This document shows positions 19,707-31,700 of a DNA stretch of 64,000 bases, piece by piece. The notes under the pieces were generated by a model, which did no database searches, was not told where the DNA came from, and was given only the letters and a program-made list of their open reading frames with translations. This DNA is from CAVSRC01 sp963782045 (GTDB lineage Bacteria > Pseudomonadota > Alphaproteobacteria > Rhizobiales > Kaistiaceae). Made by a program: the position numbers and the translations under genes. Numbering within the stretch: position 1 is the first letter of the stretch; the number at the start of each line of letters is the position of its first letter. Location: contig CAWAIR010000009.1 of assembly GCA_963782045.1 (NCBI GenBank), positions 62,001 through 126,000 of the forward strand, given 5' to 3'.

Positions 19707-22700
19707 CTATTGGGTGGTACCGGCGTCATCGTGCCGTGACGGCGCCCGGACGCGCAACCCATTATCCCGGTTAACGTTTCCGCCAAATCGTCCGGACAGC
19801 AGCCGGCGCTTCCACGAGGCGGTACGCTGGGCGCCGGCAGCCGCCGCGACGGGGGCCGCCACAGCCGTGAGCGCCGCCGCCGCCATGACGATGCGGCCAC
19901 TTCCGCCGCCCGCCGGCTCCGCGACGCCAGCCACCGGCGGCGGCGGCGGCTGCTGAGCGGCCGGCGCCACGCCCTTGCCGGCGATGGCAATCTCCGAGGG
20001 AGCCGGCGCCGCATCGGCGCGGACGTGGAACTCGAGGGTGAGCCGCCCGCCAATGCCGCCAGGAAGTGCGATGGTGGCGTGGCCATCGCCGGTGGCGCGC
20101 ACGCTGGGCCGAGCCGTGCCGCCGTCGGCCATGCGCACCCCGGCGAGGTCGAGCACCGCCGGATCGTAGTGGGCGCTGAAGCGCGCCGGTCCGCTGCCCG
20201 CGGGCGCGACGTCGAGCGTGACCGGCACGAGCCCATTCGGCGTCACCTGCCGCTCGGCCACCGCCCGGTCGCCGACGTGGATCCTCAGCGGAATGGCGAA
20301 ACCGCCGGCGGCATGTTGCGGAGCGGCATCGGCGGCCGTCGGCTTGTCGAGCGCGATGCTGAGGCCGGTATCACCGCCGGTCGGCGCGCCGGCCACCACC
20401 TGGGCACCGAGCCGGAACGCTTCCAGCGTCCCCTCCGGCAACGGCGCGGACGAGGACAGGCGGACGATGCCCGAGGCGCGCGTGGCATCCCGCCCGGCAT
20501 CCATGCTGGCGAAGGTGAGGCTGACGCCCTCCGGCAGGCCGGCGCCGCGCAGCACGTCGGCGATCTTCAGCATGCGCGGGTCGAAGGAGACGCGGAAGCT
20601 GGCGTCGCGGAGCGTGCCATCGCTGGTCAGCGTCACCGGCAGGCCGTCCGCCGGCCCCGCCTCTGCCGTGTGCACCGGCCCGCCACCCAGGGGCTCCATC
20701 AGAGCCTTCTTGAGGTCCTCGATGGTGAAGGAGCCGTCGTAGTCGTCGCCGCCCTTGCCGTCGCGATTGCCGTCGAGGAAGCAGCCGCCGAGATCGCGGA
20801 AGCCGGCCCAGCCGCTCTTCAGGAGCACGTCGTAATCACCGGCGGAAAGCTTGCCGCCATGGTGGAAGGCGAAGCCGCGGTGGTCGGCGTCGACCACGAT
20901 CTTGCCATCGACCATGCCGGAGAGCGCCCGGCTGAGGCGGACCGCCGCGCTGGTGTCGCCCGCCGCGTCGCCATCGACGGCGAATTCACGGCTGAAGCGC
21001 ACGGTGAAGCCATCCTCGGTCGGCGTCAGCGTCTCGACCACGAAGGACCCGGTCTTCTCAACGGTGACCAGGAGGTAGATCTCGAAGCTGCCCTCCGACG
21101 TCTCGACGATCACCTTGATGCGGTAGGCGCCCGGGTCCTTGTAGGCGTGCTCGGCGGCGGTATCGTGGGCCGCGTGCTTGTCGGACATGACCGTGTCGTC
21201 GCCCCATTCGACGCGCCAGCCGAGGACTTTTGCGTCGCTGCCGGTGTTCGGCTCGACCTTGAGCTTGAAGGCGTCGCCGCTGGCGACCACCGCCGGCGCG
21301 CTGACCGTGACCGCGCCGCTGGCGAAGCGGAGTTCCAGCCCGCAGAGCCCGGCGCCGGCGGCCGGCACGATCGTGACGCCGGAGGAAGAGCCGGCCAGCG
21401 CCGCCACGGTGAGCCAGCTCGTGCCGAGGAGGTCGCCACCGGCCACGGAGAAGCCCTCGCCGCCGGCGTTGAAGCTCGCCGGGATGAGATAGTCGGCGAA
21501 CGCACCCGGCTCGACCGGCGGCGACGACGACGATCCCTCGGCCTCGGTCCCCCCGGCCGCGGCCGCCGCCAGCGCCGCCGCCTGTGCGCTGCTCGTTGCG
21601 CGCGCAACCACCTCGATATGCACGGTTGCCTGGTTGCTGACGATGCTGCCGTCGCTGACGACGTACTTGAACGTGTCGGTGCCGACATAGCCGCTGTTCG
21701 GCGTGTAGACGGCAATCCCGTCGCTGCCGATGGCGAGCACGCCGTTGCTCGGGCCGACAACCACCATCGGCGCGAAGCCGGCCTGGTTGGCGTCCTGGTC
21801 GTTGGCGAGGATGGCGATCGTGGCTGTCGTGTTCTCCTCGACCGTGACCGTGTCATCGACCACCACCGGGGTCGTCACCTGGCGGGTGACGGTGAAGGTC
21901 AGCACGTAGTCGCCGCCCTCGTGGCCATCCTGATCGCCATCGATGACCATGCCGTTGGTGCCCTTGACCCCGGCGCCGCTGGTCGAGCCCGAGAGGGTGA
22001 CCTGGTAGGAGCCCGGATCGAGGCTGGCGGCCGGCGTGAAGCTGAGCGTCTTGCCGTCGCTCGACAGCGACAGCGTGCCGGCGACCTCGGTGCTGCCATC
22101 CTTGACCAGATGGACGGTCGCCGCCCCCGAACCGCCGGGAAGCACCAGGGTCGCGGGGTCTATCGGCTTGTTGAAGGTGAGCGTGACGAGGGTCGGATCG
22201 CTGGTGTTGCCGGTCACCTGCGCCGCCGCGCCAACCACCGGCGCCGGCTTGACGGTGAGGGCTAGCGAACTGGCGACATCGAAGAGGCCGTCCTCGTTGC
22301 GCACCTGGAAGGTGACCGTCCGGTTGCCGGCCGCCGCGTAGGTGTGGGAGGGAGCGAGATGCGACGGATCGGTCGTATCGGCGGGAATGGTTTCGACGGT
22401 GCCGTCGCCCCAGTCGACGACCCACTCGAGCGCGGTGTCGTCGCCGGGATCGGCGAGGTCGAGCTGGGCCTGGTAGGGCGTGCCGGCGGTCGCCGTCGTG
22501 GCGCCGGTGACGGTGACGGTCGGTGCCACGTCGTTGACGGTGACGGTGAAGGTCTTCTGCGAGGCGACGTCGTGCGGGTCCTTGGCGGAGACGACGAAAT
22601 CGACCGTCGCCGGACCGTCGATGGCGGTCCAACTGATCGTCGCCGTGCCGGCGCCAGCGCCGGTGTTGTTGACGATCGTGGCGCCGCCCGGGCCGCTCAC

Positions 22701-25700
22701 CAGGGCAAAGGTGGCGCTGTTGTTGGCATCGTCGACGTCGGTCGACGACACCGTGAAGCTCATCAGCGCGCCTTCGTCCACCGCCGGAATGGTGACGTCG
22801 TTGATGACCGGCGCGTCGTCGACGGCGGTGACGCTGACGGTCACGGTGACGTCGCCACTGTCGGTGAAGCGGTCGCTGGCGTGATAGGTGAACGAGTCGG
22901 GGCCGTTGTAGTTGGCCTCAGGCGTGTAGACGATGTTGCCTGCCTGGTTGGGCGCGGCCGTTCCGTGCTGCGGTCCGGCGACCAACACGGGCTTCAGCGG
23001 ATCGCCGTCGGCATCGTTGTCGTTGGCGGTGACGTCGATCTCCAGCGGCACGTCCTCGTCGCCCGTGGCCGTATCCCCGGTGGCGACCGGCGCCGTGTTG
23101 TTGGTGCCGAACAGCACGTCGTCGACGCGCGCGTGCGAGTCCTCGGCGCCGAGGCCGATGAGGTCGAACGACAGCGCATGCTCGCCGGGGGCGGCCGTCG
23201 ACAGCGACACGACGACGTTGATCGGGGCGGCGAGCGAGGCCAGCGTCGAGCCCGACGCAATGTCGCTGCCGCCGACGCTGACGCTGACGCCATCGGCAAA
23301 GTAGATCCTGCCGTCAGCCTGGATGTTGAGCAGCGCATCGGAGCCCGGCACGCCCGGGATGGCGCCGAGTATCGACCGGTCGGTGGTGGCGTCGAGGAGC
23401 GCCACCTCGAAGGCGTCGGGCGGATTGCCGCTCTCGTGGCCGAGGGCGATGTCGCTCAGCGTGAACTTGATGCGGGTCTGCGTATTGTCGAGCACGAAAT
23501 GCTGGGACAGGCCCGACATGGCGGCCAAGTCTTCCTCGATCAGCGCATTTTCCGCGCTGCCGTCGAAGGTAACCGTGCCGACCGTCGTCCAGCCGGAACC
23601 GGCGGGGGTCGCGAAATCGCCATTGACGACATCGTGGTTGCTGACGCCCAGCACGATGGCCTGGGGCGCCGTCGGCGCCGAGGCGGTGCCCGTCGTGCCG
23701 CTTCCGCTAAGGTTGAGCACCACCGGCGTCGGCACCGGATCGGTGGTGTCGCTCACCACCGGCGCCGGAGGCGGAATATCGGCCGCCGACGGCATGCGCC
23801 GCTCGCCTTCCGAGATGACGCCGGTCATCAGATGCACCGGCTGTTCGCTCGCCGCGGCGTCGGTCAGGCCGAGGGCGTGGCCCATCTCGTGGGTGATGAC
23901 CGTCAACAGATCGATCTTGCCGGCGGCATCGCTGCCCGCCGTCGCCTGGTAGAGCCAGCCATCGTCGCCCGGCCCGAATTCTTCCGACACGCCCGGTGTC
24001 GAATCGACGAACCAGCCGTGGCCGCCCGCGTCGTCGTCGATGCGAATGGTACCGTTGTCGTAGACGGCGAGCACGTCGCCGCCGAGGTCCTCGACGCTGA
24101 CGTCGATATAGGAGAGGCCACCCGCCTGGACCGGATCGACCACGCCGCTGTCCGCCCAGATGCCGCGCGCCACGTCGGCCAGCGCCTCGGCCTGATCGAG
24201 GGTGATCGAGGTGCCCGTGCCGGCGGTGGCGCCGCCGTCGACGTGCAGCCCCTCGGAGCCCGGCGCCGGCGAGGTGGACAGCCGGATGTCGTCGATGAAG
24301 AAGAGCTGGCTGATCGCGGTGACCGGATCGACGCCCTGATTGCTGACCAGCTCCTGCAGCGACTCCAGCGAGAGGCCGCTGGAGGCGGACATGGCGTTCA
24401 GCGCCAGGTCGATGTCGGCGGCCAGCGCCGGATCGTCCGGCACGAAGGAGAAGCCGAAGTCGTCATTCTGCATCGCCTCCTCTTTGATGGTCATGGTGAC
24501 CATCTTGCCGCGGAGCGACGACGGCAGGGCGACGGAATAGTTCTTCGCCGAGAAGAAGGAAGGATCGAGCGCCTTGTCGGTGGCGAACAGCTCGGCGCCG
24601 GTGTCGGCGTCGTTGAAGGTGATGTGCAGCTTCGAGGCGCTGGTGAACAGGAGCGGCGCGAAGATCTGGAAGGTGAGGTAGTCCGAACCGGTCTCCGGCA
24701 CGTAAAAGCGGTTGTGGGTGATCGAATCGAAGTTGCCGAGCGCGTCGAGCAGCGTGTCGGTCATCGACGTCATGACGTCGGGCAGCGGCAGGATGCTGGT
24801 GAACAGATCGCCGAGAATCTGCGGCCCGCCCATGAGCAGCGCGTAGTCGGACTTCTTGCCGTTCCACTGGTCGATGAAGTAGTCCAGCACCTTGCCGATA
24901 TAGGTCTTGAGCGCCGCGACGCCGACCGGATTGACGGCGCCGTCATCGCCGACCTTGATGAAGTCGGCCAGCGTGACCGGCGTCGGCGAGCCGGGCAGCC
25001 CGGTGATCGGATCCGGCTTCGGCGGCTTGTCGTAGGGCGTCGGGATGGCGCCAAGCGCCGTTTGGATCAGCTTGTTGATCACGCCCTCGACCGTATTGTA
25101 CAGCGCGGTCGCGTCGCCCAGCGCCTTGGCGAAGGGACCGCTGCGATCGAGCAGCAGCGGATTGTCCTCGGCCCCCCAGCGCGCGTTCCACCAGTCCTTG
25201 TAGCCCTGCGAGCTGGAGTCGGTCGGGATCGGAGCGATGTTGTGATCCGCCAGGTACTTGTTTTGCGCCGCCTTGACCAGATTGCCGGTCACTTTGGTGG
25301 CGATGATGTTCCACAGATCGTCGATCACGCCCTTGACGATGGCACCGGGGTCGGTCTGGAAGGTGAACAGGCCGGTGACGTCGAGCGAGCTCCAGTCGAC
25401 CTCGGCGACGCCGAGATCGACGCTGAAGCCGTTGATCGTGTAGCCGCTGCCGCCGTGATACGACCAGCCCGGCAGGTCGTAGGACAGCGGGAAGCGGCCG
25501 CTTGAATTGACCAGCGCCGGCGAGATCGTCTGCAGGAAGGCCTTCTTCTCGGGCGAGATGTTGAGGTTGCCGGCGATCACGCCGGCGGCAACGCCCTTGA
25601 GGATGCCGAGCAGCGACTGCTTGGTGCCGGCCTCGAAATCGCCATTGTAGATCGTCGGGACGGCGACCTTCTGCTCGGTGGTCGTCGGCAGGCCGTCCGC

Positions 25701-28700
25701 ACCGATCACCGTCACGGTGATGGTCTCCGGCGTCACCTCCGTGTTATCGGTGGTAACCGGCACCTTGCTGCCGCCACCGGTGCCGGGGATGACGTCCTGG
25801 CCGCCGCCCTGCGGGCTGTAGTACCAGCCCTGGGCGACGCCCTCGCCGATGATCCCATCCTTGCCCGGGGTGAAGAGGATGCCCTGGACCCAGAGCCTCT
25901 TGAGTTCGGCGCTGGTGGTGAAGGCCGGGCTGGTGAAATACCAGCCGACCGGCCCGTACTTCTCGGTGGTCGGCAACTGCATTGCCTCCACCCGGATGCC
26001 CTGGTCGCCGGCTTCGCGGTAGATCGCCGAGTTGCCGAACTCCATCAGGCTGGTGTCGATGGTGCCGGCGTACCACTGCAGCACGCGGTCGTCGGCGCCG
26101 CCGACGCCGAATCCGATCGGGCCGACGGTGAAATCGTCCTGGGTGAAGCCGGAGCGCTGCAATCCGTCGAGCTTGCCGTCGAGCCTGAGATCGATGTTGG
26201 TGGCGTCGCCGAGCGAGCGGCCGTCCTGGGTGAAGGTGAACAGCGAGGGCAGCACGACGCTGCTCACCGTCGTCAGGATGTTGCTCGGCGGATCGACGCG
26301 CGCGACCGCCTGATAGTAGTTGTCGGCGTACTGGACGTTGTCCCAGACCTTGACGTCGGGGTCCTGGAAATCGGCGTACTGGACGGTATCGATCTTGATG
26401 CCGAGGCGGGTGGCCCAGTCGATGATCTTGACCGCAGCCGACGACCAGGCGAGTTCCTGCGCCGCCGCTGACAGGCCGGCTGCCGCCGAGACCGGATTGC
26501 CGCTGGCCAGCGCCGCCACCGCGGTGATGCCGGCGGAGAGCGCCGACAGCTTCTTGAAGATCGAGACGATGTCCTTGAGCGGAAGGTCGAGCGTCGCCTG
26601 CTTGAAGTCGTGCGGGTCGAGCGTCGTCATCTGGATGGTGTTGACGTCCGGCCGGTAGGTGCCGAGGCGCTGGATGATCTCGCTGTTGACCACGGCGCCG
26701 CGGCTGTGACCGATGAAATGCAGCGGCGAGTGCAGGAGCTTGCCGCCGGTCTGCTCGTCGAGGTCCATGATCGAGGCGAACAGCGCATCGGCCGCGGCCT
26801 CGGCGTAGCCGCTGTCGCTGATGTCGGATTCCGACACCCAGCCGGAGAGCAGCACGACCGGCTTGCCGTCGTGCAGCGCGGCGGCGCCGACCGCGCCGGT
26901 ATCGCGGTCGACCCACTGGCCATTGCGCTTGTCGTACCACAGCACGGTACCGCCACCGCCGGCCGCGGCGATCAACTGGGCCATGTTGACGAAGTCGATC
27001 GGCTGGTCGAAGTAGCTGTCGTCGGTCGAGTTGAGCAGGTCCACCGCGAACTGGAAGCCGTGGGTGAGGATGGTGACCGAGCTGTACTGTCCCGCCGTCT
27101 CGACCGGCTTGGCCCGGAAGGCCGCCTGCGTGCGCTCCTCGGTATCCTTGAGCCGGACGCCCCAGTAGAAGGTGTTGCCGGCCGTCAGCAGCTCCTTGAC
27201 GCGCGGGTCGAGCGTGACGATCGTCTGCATCGGATCCGGCTTGGGCGCATCCGCACCGGTATCCAGTGCGATCTCGCGCTTGCCGTTGTCGAGATTGACG
27301 GTGATTTTGTAGGCCTTGCCGGATTGCAGGTAGAAGGTCTCCGGCGTGGTGAAGATGCGGTTGGGGTTCTGGTCCTGGCCGTCCGGAATCGGCAAATCGT
27401 CGCTGAAGGCCGGGCGCGGACGCGCCGGATCGTCGGGCCACAGGCCGTCGCTGTTCTCCAGCGCGCTCAGATAGAACTGGCTCTCGTAGCTCGACTGGCC
27501 GAAGAGGTCGCTGTCGACCTTCCAGGTGAAGACCAGCGGCTTGTCGGCGACGGCATCGCTGTGGATGTCGACCTCGCCGACCGGGTCGATCAGCTTGAGC
27601 ACGGCGATGTTCTGCACGGCGATGTACCGCATCATCTGGTCGACGTCGACCGGCGTCAGGTTGATCGGCGTGCCCAGGTCCTGCGCCACGTCGTCGAGCG
27701 GCCTGCTGCCAAGTTCCTTCTGATTGTTCTTGGCGACGTCGATCATCGCCTCGATGTCGTAGACGGCGACCGTGCCGGCGCCGCGGAAATAGGCGAACAG
27801 CTTCTTGCCCGAGGCGTCGATGGCCAGATCTTCAAGGTATTGCCCAGGGATCGGATGGGTCGAGGCGAGAAGCTGGGCGTTGCCCAGCGGGTCCTTGATA
27901 ATGCCGATCTTCGAGCCTTCCTCGAACAGATCCTCGAAGGCGAGCGCGCTCTCGTAGTCTTGGGTGAGCAGCAGGCGCGGCACGTACCAGTCGGCGACGA
28001 AGGCATAGGAGGCGTCCGGCAGCATGACGATGCCGCTGGCGTTGTAGATGTCGAGATCGAAGGTCTGCTGGGAGGCGCGGACGTAGCCGGTCGTCCCCGG
28101 GATGATGCGCACCGCCGCGGTGCCGGCATTGCGCACCAGCCCGCCCTGGCCGCGCTTCGCCGGATCGACGGTGGCGTTGACGTTGGTCACCGTCGCCGAG
28201 AAGCTGTTCGGGTCGTCGCTCTTGATGTCGATGCGCTTGAGGCCGTTGCGCCGGTCGCCGATGGCGGTGAGCAGCATGGCGTCGGCGGTCGGCGTCTTGA
28301 TGATCGTCCTGGGCGACTTGTCGACATCGACGGTGCCGATCACCTCGCGCCACTTGTTGGCGTTCTGGATGTTGCGGTTGTCGGGCTTGTCCGCCTCGTT
28401 GACGTTGAAGATGACGACCTGGCCGGTCTGCCCCCAGATGCGCTCGGCCCAGCTCGTCGATGACGGCACGGTGGTGCCGGGGACCACCGCGAACAGCCGG
28501 GTGCCGTCCGAGTTGGTCTCCAGATCGTAGATGATGCCGCCCATGGGAGCGTCGAAGCCGCCCATGGTGTCGGCGATCTTGAGGTATTTGGGCGAGGCCG
28601 GATCGAGATCGATGACGTGGATCTTGCCGTAGCCGGCGCCGTAGAGGTAGCGGCCGCCCGGGGCCAACGCCAGCGCCTGGATGCCGCCGGGGACGTCCAG

Positions 28701-31700
28701 CGTGTAGTCGTGGGAATCGCCGTCGGTGCCGAAGTCGAAGAGCTGCAGCGTCAGCCCGTCGATGACGCTGACGCCGATATTGGTCGCGATGTAGACGGCG
28801 GAAAGATCCGGAGCCGTCAGGATATCGAGGATGTTGTTGACCCCCTCGGGCAGATAGATGCGCTTGAGGAAGGTGTCGGGCACGATGTCCGGCTGGCCGT
28901 CGTTGTTGTTGTCGTCCGGAACGTTGTCGCCGTTGGCGTCCGTGGTCTCGTTGATGCGCGCGATGTCGAGCACGTCGATCGACAGCCCGTTGCCGTCGCG
29001 GCCGCCGACGAAGCCGAAGCCGCCCTTGTTCTTCACCGTAAAGCTGCCGCTGGATATCGCCTGGGTGCCGTCCGGCCAGCTTCCCGAGGGTGCCGCCTCC
29101 GCTCCGTCGGCGGCCCGCTCGACGATGATGTTGGCCGCCGACAGCAGCACGCCGGCGGGCGCATGCACGGTGATCGAGCCGTCGACGCCGTTGCCGTCGG
29201 CGCTCACCCATTCATCGCTGTTGCGATCGACGACGAAATCCTTGTCGAGCACGCTGAAGACGACGCGGGCGTTGACGACATCGTGGCCGATGCCGGTCGC
29301 GTTCGCGTTCGCGTCGGCGAAATTCGCCCCGTGGATGGTCAGCGTGACGTCGCCGTCGGCGCCGATATTGGTGTCGACGGACTTGATTTCCGGCAGGACC
29401 GGCTGGCCGACGACGCTCGGCGGCGGCGGCGGCAGATCGGGGAAGATTTCCTTGGTGGCCGCGGTCGTGTTGCTGGCGTCGACCTGGATGTCGATGCTGT
29501 CGATCTCCTTGTTCGCCCATTCGCGCCAGACGCGGATCGTCCCGAGCTGGTAGAGGTACGGCGCCACGGCGAGCAACGCCGCGCCGGTGGCAAGCTCTAG
29601 GCCGGCGATGGCCCCGGCGGGCCCGCCAACCACGGCGATACCCATGCTGAGGATGAACAGGCCCTGGATCGCCGCCTGTAGCTCGAGGTCGACATAGAGC
29701 AGCCCCGTCGGCTGGTTGGCCTTGGCGACCAGCACGTTGCCGCGCTGGCTGAGGCCCGGGAACGGCGGCGAATGGGAGCGGGCGACGCCGTTCTCATCGA
29801 CCGAGCCGGAATCGACCACCGTCCACACGTCCTGGTATGCGCCGTTCTCGCCGACCGGCAGGTTCATCTTGACGAAGAAGAAGACCTGGTCGCCGGGCGC
29901 CGCCACGTCGGCGGAAACCGGCGTTGCGATCTGCAGCGGCCCGCTGACCTCGGCACCGCTGATGCCGAGGTCGAAGGCGGCGACGAAATCGAACGCGCTC
30001 GGCATCGGCAGGGCGAGTTCCCCCTCCGCCACCTGGTCGATCGACACCACCGCGTTGTCGTTGAGCTGACCGGGCCCGAAGGCGACCTCGGTGCCCTCCG
30101 CGTTACGCACGATGCCGCCATCTTCGCCGACCGCGACGAGCGGCCCGGTGGTCGGCTCGGCGACCTTGACCGTGATGGTGTCCTCGCCGAACGCGTCGAT
30201 GACGGTAACGGTGGTCTCGCCCGGCCCGACCGCCTCGATGAGGCCGTCCTCGCTGACGGTGACCACGGCGGAATTGCCGACAAAATAGCGGGTGCCATCC
30301 GAGGCCTTGCCGACGAAATGGTCGTAGTTCGGGCCGATGCTGGTGACGATCTGGCGGCTGCCGCCGTCCGGTACGATGGTCACCGTATCGGGATAGGCGT
30401 CGAGGCCGTAGAGCGCGGTGAGGAAATCCTCGGTCGAATCGGTGGTGCCGACGCCGACCACGGTTCCCGCCGCGGCATTGCCGCGCTCGGCGTGGAGGAT
30501 GGTGTGGCCCTCGGCGAGCGCCGTGACCAGGCCCTCCGGCGTCAGCGTGGCGATGGCCGGATCGTCGATGGTGGCGTTGACGTACCAGAGCGGCAGCGGC
30601 ACGTCGTCCTGGTCGGCGAAGTCGCCGACGACGCCGACCGTCGCCGACATGCCGGCGACGTCGAAGACGAGGTGGCGCTGGGTGAAATCGAGCGAGACCA
30701 GCGGCGCGTCACTGACCGTCACCGACAGATCGATCGGCTGCGAATTGTTGAAGCCGTCGTCGGCGATGACGATGAAGTGGGCCGTGCCGGTGAAGGCATC
30801 GTCCGGGGTGAAGGTGATGAAGCCGGCACGGTCGGAGAGCGTGGCGACCCCGTTCTCCGAGGAAACCACGCGGTAGTAGAGCCGGTCGCCGTCGGCATCG
30901 GTGGCGACCTCGGCAAGGTCGATCAGCACCGGCAGGTCCTGGTGGGTCATCAGCGCCGGCAGCTCCGCCGCCGCTTCCGGCGCCTGGTTGCGGGTGAGCC
31001 CGTAATTGGCGTTGAGCGCCTGGCGGTCGTTGAAATCGACCGAACCATCGCCGGTGATGTCGGTGCCGTTCCCGGCCTCGGCGAGCAGCGCACTGTCGGT
31101 GCCGTCGACGTCGCCGTCGACGTCGACGTCGCCCGCCGCCGACAGGCCGAGCGAATAGACGGCCTCCCCGGTGACGCGGACCTGGTAGAGCCCCGCCGTG
31201 TCGAGCGAGAAGATCGCCACTTGGGTATTGCCGGCCTGCTCGATGCTGCTCGCCGCGACGCCGTTGATCTCCGGCGCGTCGAGCCCGGCGCCGGTGAGCG
31301 CCACCCGCACCAGCACCTTGCCGGTGGCGGTCGAGGCGAGCTCGCTGTCGCGCAGGCTGAAGACGTAGATATCGTTGCCGCCACCGGCGATCTCGCCCTC
31401 GACCGGATGGCCGGAGAAATCGGCAAGGCCGCCGAGATCGCCATCGATCGGCCGCGGCGTGACGGTGCCGTCGCCGCCATATTCGATGGCGGTGCCGGCG
31501 CCGCCGACCTCGACCGCGGTGACCAGCCGGCCGTCGGCATAGCCGTAGCGCTCGCCCGACCCGTCGCTGAGATGGCGCACCGAGACCAGCCGGCCGTTGG
31601 CGTCGTAGCCGTAGACGATCGTGCTGTTGTCGGGCGCCACGACGCGCTCGACGGCGCCATCGCCGTTGCGCAGGAAGCGCAGCGTCTCGCCGGAAAGCGC

